The notes below the pieces were generated by a model that saw only the letters and a list, made by a program, of their open reading frames with translations, was not told where the DNA came from and did not search any database. A stretch of 64,000 nt of DNA, taken from contig JAVBPH010000003.1 of assembly GCA_031549725.1 (NCBI GenBank), forward strand, positions 35,860 through 99,859, given 5' to 3'. A program made the translations under genes and the position numbers. Positions 61,901 through 64,000 of this stretch are shown in pieces. Source of the stretch: UBA937 sp031549725 (GTDB lineage Bacteria; Spirochaetota; Spirochaetia; Treponematales; Breznakiellaceae). Position 1 is the first letter of the stretch. Every line of letters begins with the position of its first letter.

Positions 61901-63842
61901 TGGGTACCGGTGGACGGATGGGAGTTTGGTACGGAGCAAAAACGACGGGACCGGGGTGAATTATTACCGGGAAGGGATTTCCAAGGACTTAGGAGCACGG
62001 CAACGCGGAAATCCGGGAAACTGGACAAAAGACGGAAGTCATCTGGTATTGGATACGATAGATGGAAAGGTGTGGACGCTTGATTTAGGGAGCGGGACGG
62101 TATACCGGGAAGGGGAGATTATAGGGGAGGCGACGGTCCAGGATGATGGGACTTTAACGATTAAGATAGTACATAAGAATGGGGGATCGGTATCGTATGT
62201 ACAGGGGTATCGGTTTGAGGGATACGTGGGAGTAGCGGAGAAGGTAACGAGGGAAGAACTGGAAGTTGCCTGGGAAGGGGAGTCCGCAGGAAGTGAGTAC
62301 CACATAGAGGATGCGGTGTGGTTGAGTATTGCCGGGGAACGGCTTGCCGCGCTGATATCGGTGTGTGATGGAGTTGGGGAAGCAGGATTTATAGAAAGTC
62401 TTTATACCGAGGATATCGGGACAGGACAGTATGAACTGAGACTGGTGAGTGCAGAGGAAGAGGCAAAGGCAAATGCGATTCTGTACCGTTTGGGATGGAA
62501 GGAGCAGGTAGAGGAAGTGGGTGGGTTATTAGGTCAATACTATGAAACGAGCATAAGCGAAGCAGGGATGTATGAGCTGCGGTCAGTATGGAAGCAAAAC
62601 ATACCCACCGGACTTAAGGCGCTGGCAAAAAAGTATGGATGGACGCACTGGGGGACGGTGGTACGGAGCATCCGGTACTATGCGAAGGGTTTGTATGAGG
62701 TAACAGGCGGGACGATAGATATACTGGAATTAGGAGAAGAAGGATTTTGGACGAGGATAATTGATCTGTCTGAGGTAGGGTTAGTGTGGGACAGCGCCGG
62801 GGAAGGGAATTTCTCGGTGAAAGACTTGTCGGAAAGCCCGGTGACATATGAAACGATGGAGTTTGTTGATAATGAAACGGAAGTGGTAGGAAAGCATGGA
62901 CCAGAATCAAGGGATGTGCTGTTTGGGGGAGTAAAACAGTGGTTTTACGGGATATGGCTGGGGAACCAGGCTGCGGGAAGGAACCCGTTTAGTGAGGGAG
63001 CCCTGTATGCCCAGCGGAATGCGGCGGTAACAAAGGATCCTGATGATATAAAGAAGGATGCAAATAATACGAAGGAAAATCCAGCGGGGAGCAAAGCCGA
63101 TGAGACCCCCCCGAAGTACCTTTCAGCGAGGGTGAGGGGGCTGATACCAATAGCACAAGGTGGTGGAGAGGAGTATGAGATCGAGTCGGAGCAGGAAACG
63201 GGGATCACTGTCACGGATGAGGTCCTGATCGGGAATGTGACGATCATGGCGAAGAGTGTGTTTGACAATGCGGCGCCGAGCGGTGTAAGAAGTTGGGTTG
63301 AACGGTACAGCCCGATAATAGCCGGGGATTTTCTGCATGCGAACCGTATAGGTGGGGGAAGCTACTATGAGGTGATGGGACTTGGCGGATTGGAAGGAAA
63401 AAAGAGCAGCGGCGGGGACGGGACTAGGATGGTATCGCTGCGGTCGAGCCGGAGCGAGGGGAAAGATACGTTCAAGGGTGTAACCGTTAGTGTAAACATA
63501 CCCGTCGGCGACGGTAAGCTTGAGGCATTAGAGGATTTTAAAAAAGCAGCGGAGGATCGTTCAAAAGGATCGCCGATAGATGAAATTCTGGGTGGCAGCT
63601 TTGGATTAACGGCCAGTGATAATACGAGTGATGCGGAGATGTACCAGATGGTGCAGGATTTTAACGGGGATGGCATTGCGGACATCGTACAGTATTCGGG
63701 TGGTAATATCCTGGTGACCGCAGGAAGTCCTGATGGGTTTAAGAAAGTGCAGAATCTGAGCGGGGGGAAACTGTTCAGTAAGAGTCATACGGAGTATCCG
63801 TCAAAACTCTCCCCCTGTTTTTCTAACGAGGATAGGGATTAA
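58983..63842 (+). CDS. SpvB-like giant secreted protein, 3' end cut by an insertion sequence
   Basis: A 1,619-residue protein with a signal peptide (GLLVMIYLGMMHPMIAYG). Next is a ZU5-like strand domain (LELEIPGGAL-type, about residues 50-130), then the SpvB/TcaC N-terminal domain (GSAGFRFDLAVPGGRNGMAG, SRSGVMGRGFDVEYGS). FG-GAP/VCBS calcium repeats occur near residue 555 (VDMNGDGRPDSVW), 645 (FVDVDGDGLVDF) and 1558 (QDFNGDGIADIVQ). The last 21 residues come from an IS66-type element, so the natural C-terminal half (normally RHS/YD repeats and an effector) is lost. GGG/GTG/CGG-rich codons give it a G-rich strand unlike its neighbours. AAGGAG precedes ATG 58983. Family members export or carry toxins or adhesins. 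Confidence 0.8.
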   Translation: MKGKRIIAGLLVMIYLGMMHPMIAYGDTDGGGVPAIGLPGVSGYVREETSLLVSAQEGGVLRLGSVELEIPGGALREDTDIRISRLVVTEDTGETLSNVTEGGGGYRFEPAGTQFQKEVTVRMGYDQRLTGNAGALENLYTYYYDTKRSEWERLERVKVDEEGCVIESVTTHFTDMINGTLTLPEGPSPLNFNLNSIKSLEAANPGSGVLGLKGLEGNGMGSAGFRFDLAVPGGRNGMAGRVSVVYSSESRSGVMGRGFDVEYGSRISIDTRWGLPKYDGKDTYLLDGVILKPDGREEGGERYTPLREGGYERIIRKARVGGGYYWEVTNRLGMTKTYGKDTESWKGPGNVKQYEWYVEQEEDVYGNYVSYGYEKEGGEIYIKEIRWTGNERLGDEGRYWVRFGYDEDGRDDIRVDGRGKFVSEMRKLLMDITVGYQGDTIRRYLMRYGEDYAGMTQLETFGEEDPKVPGEYWWSYGFKYVEPEKDGNGNYIFFEDKKAWTLDHGLSTQQGLSGGAEGSVSGGLGVGLMFADVRMTGGGRFSSSSGESKSEVTLVDMNGDGRPDSVWVEGNVLMVGINNGNGFDSGEAWLVNEGSIPTLEKEENSNFSAGGQVYGGAGVLSGLYGFGANYGKTWQDGSSSAESGFVDVDGDGLVDFVEAGATSYLRNTGSSFDRVWYLSDGGTPAEQEEVIEDPDRVKEYEDRYYQQAPIRAWRAPLSGIVKVKQKIRAVSDEVSSDGVEAKLYEGAKTEPSERYELTEGNHRVDSGWKEYEMARSGALYFVMDPKADTRGDDVEWNIVIDYERVKYFEGLDREVKYWWWAETLSADAFRGSLDGRGTLRPLYDPVHGYDAQDQWVLIGYKRASGNWESLVRRYYWTNIEEEVGVVWDLLVKGGYFIPGRVSVEGFSWLMGKAGSEESKKALSTYYAYDAATQEYVINETNKGKMSQEYWEELEEEVQRVVSKCPTDQKEVLAGYRWTDGSLVRSKNDGTGVNYYREGISKDLGARQRGNPGNWTKDGSHLVLDTIDGKVWTLDLGSGTVYREGEIIGEATVQDDGTLTIKIVHKNGGSVSYVQGYRFEGYVGVAEKVTREELEVAWEGESAGSEYHIEDAVWLSIAGERLAALISVCDGVGEAGFIESLYTEDIGTGQYELRLVSAEEEAKANAILYRLGWKEQVEEVGGLLGQYYETSISEAGMYELRSVWKQNIPTGLKALAKKYGWTHWGTVVRSIRYYAKGLYEVTGGTIDILELGEEGFWTRIIDLSEVGLVWDSAGEGNFSVKDLSESPVTYETMEFVDNETEVVGKHGPESRDVLFGGVKQWFYGIWLGNQAAGRNPFSEGALYAQRNAAVTKDPDDIKKDANNTKENPAGSKADETPPKYLSARVRGLIPIAQGGGEEYEIESEQETGITVTDEVLIGNVTIMAKSVFDNAAPSGVRSWVERYSPIIAGDFLHANRIGGGSYYEVMGLGGLEGKKSSGGDGTRMVSLRSSRSEGKDTFKGVTVSVNIPVGDGKLEALEDFKKAAEDRSKGSPIDEILGGSFGLTASDNTSDAEMYQMVQDFNGDGIADIVQYSGGNILVTAGSPDGFKKVQNLSGGKLFSKSHTEYPSKLSPCFSNEDRD

Positions 63843-64000
63843 AATCTGATTCAAGCTCAAAGCAAAAAGCAGATTGAGCCAGGAGGAATCAGATGAAGAA
63901 ACGATACAGCGAAGAAGAAAAGCGTATCCACATTGAACAGTGGAGAAAGGGCGGTCAAAGCCGCAGCGCCTATGCCACAGAACATGGGCTGGCCCAGCAG
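63778..64000 (+). mobile_element. IS66-family insertion sequence, left end
   Basis: G-T-A-A-G at 63778-63782 is the typical IS66-family terminal motif, and coding similarity of the SpvB-like protein ends at about that point. An IS66 TnpA-like gene starts 115 bases inside. The element continues beyond the window. The exact left end is inferred from the motif; the target-site duplication cannot be seen. Confidence 0.62.
63893..64000 (+). CDS. IS66-type TnpA-like helix-turn-helix protein, 5' part
   Basis: The first 36 codons run to the window edge. The sequence R-Y-S-E-E-E-K-R-I-H-I-E-Q-W then SRSAYATEHGLAQQ is the start of the small helix-turn-helix ORF (TnpA) that precedes tnpB and tnpC in IS66 elements. 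AGGAGG at 63881-63886 lies 6 bases upstream of ATG 63893. Confidence 0.75.
   Translation, partial: MKKRYSEEEKRIHIEQWRKGGQSRSAYATEHGLAQQ

Noticed and set aside
1..64000. CRISPR array, tRNA or rRNA genes, prophage
   Set aside because: No regularly spaced direct repeats, no cloverleaf or rRNA signatures and no phage structural genes were seen in a manual read.

Overview
The window looks like chromosome from a spirochaete, most likely a Treponema-type bacterium. The main clues are a fused cytidylyltransferase/2-aminoethylphosphonate transaminase (the PntC-AEPT architecture known from Treponema denticola), many short lipoproteins, moderate GC with AT-rich islands of small genes, one integron attC-like site and a lone OLD-like ATPase. 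This is inference from gene content; no rRNA or tRNA gene was seen to anchor taxonomy.

Region 1 (1-3.8 kb and 15.5-17.4 kb) holds a phosphonate pathway in two pieces. PEP mutase with an N-terminal nucleotidyltransferase-like domain (aepX) and phosphonopyruvate decarboxylase (aepY) make phosphonoacetaldehyde. About 11.7 kb away the PntC-AEPT fusion would aminate it to 2-aminoethylphosphonate and activate that as CMP-AEP for attachment to a surface glycan or lipid. Between them (3.9-15.2 kb) are mostly single-gene units of unrelated function: OLD-like ATPase/TOPRIM protein, SH3-like secreted proteins, C_GCAxxG_C_C protein, CPBP protease, PhzF, DJ-1/PfpI, divergent peptide deformylase, C45-like hydrolase, RibD/DHFR-like protein and DinB-like protein. 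A hairpin-rich structured-RNA candidate sits just upstream of PntC-AEPT.

Region 2 (17.5-31.6 kb) mixes housekeeping genes (guaB and purB on the minus strand) with envelope-linked or uncharacterised genes: an Lnb/DUF4105-like membrane protein, a degenerate M23-like protein behind an A7 tract, HD phosphohydrolase, HExxH protein, C39-like protein, methyltransferase, lipoproteins, one decayed lipoprotein gene, an attC-like site and an alpha/alpha-toroid protein. Region 3 (31.9-38.7 kb) is a carbohydrate locus: GntR/FadR-type regulator, isochorismatase-like hydrolase, ABC sugar importer (binding protein plus two permeases, no ATPase gene) and a GH127-type beta-L-arabinofuranosidase, closed by a strong terminator.

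Region 4 (38.8-45.5 kb) is an AT-rich accessory stretch after deoC. It contains a visible tandem duplication with a chimeric junction ORF, small lipoproteins and immunity-protein-like orphans, a row of four hairpins and a copy of a dispersed repeat element. Region 5 (45.6-58.7 kb) is a compact, all-plus-strand type II secretion-like operon: prepilin peptidase, secretin, ATPase, platform protein, four pseudopilin-like proteins, and one 581-residue protein that appears to combine GspL-, GspM- and GspC-like parts. Five lipoprotein, coiled-coil or barrel-like genes follow. Region 6 (58.9-64 kb) is a 1,619-residue SpvB-like secreted protein behind a leader terminator; its 3' end is cut off by an IS66-type insertion whose first gene runs off the window.

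The best candidate for an undescribed system is the streamlined secretion operon with its fused inner-membrane assembly protein, accessory lipoproteins and adjacent giant secreted protein. The secretion assignment of the core genes is firm; the fusion and the substrate link are inference.
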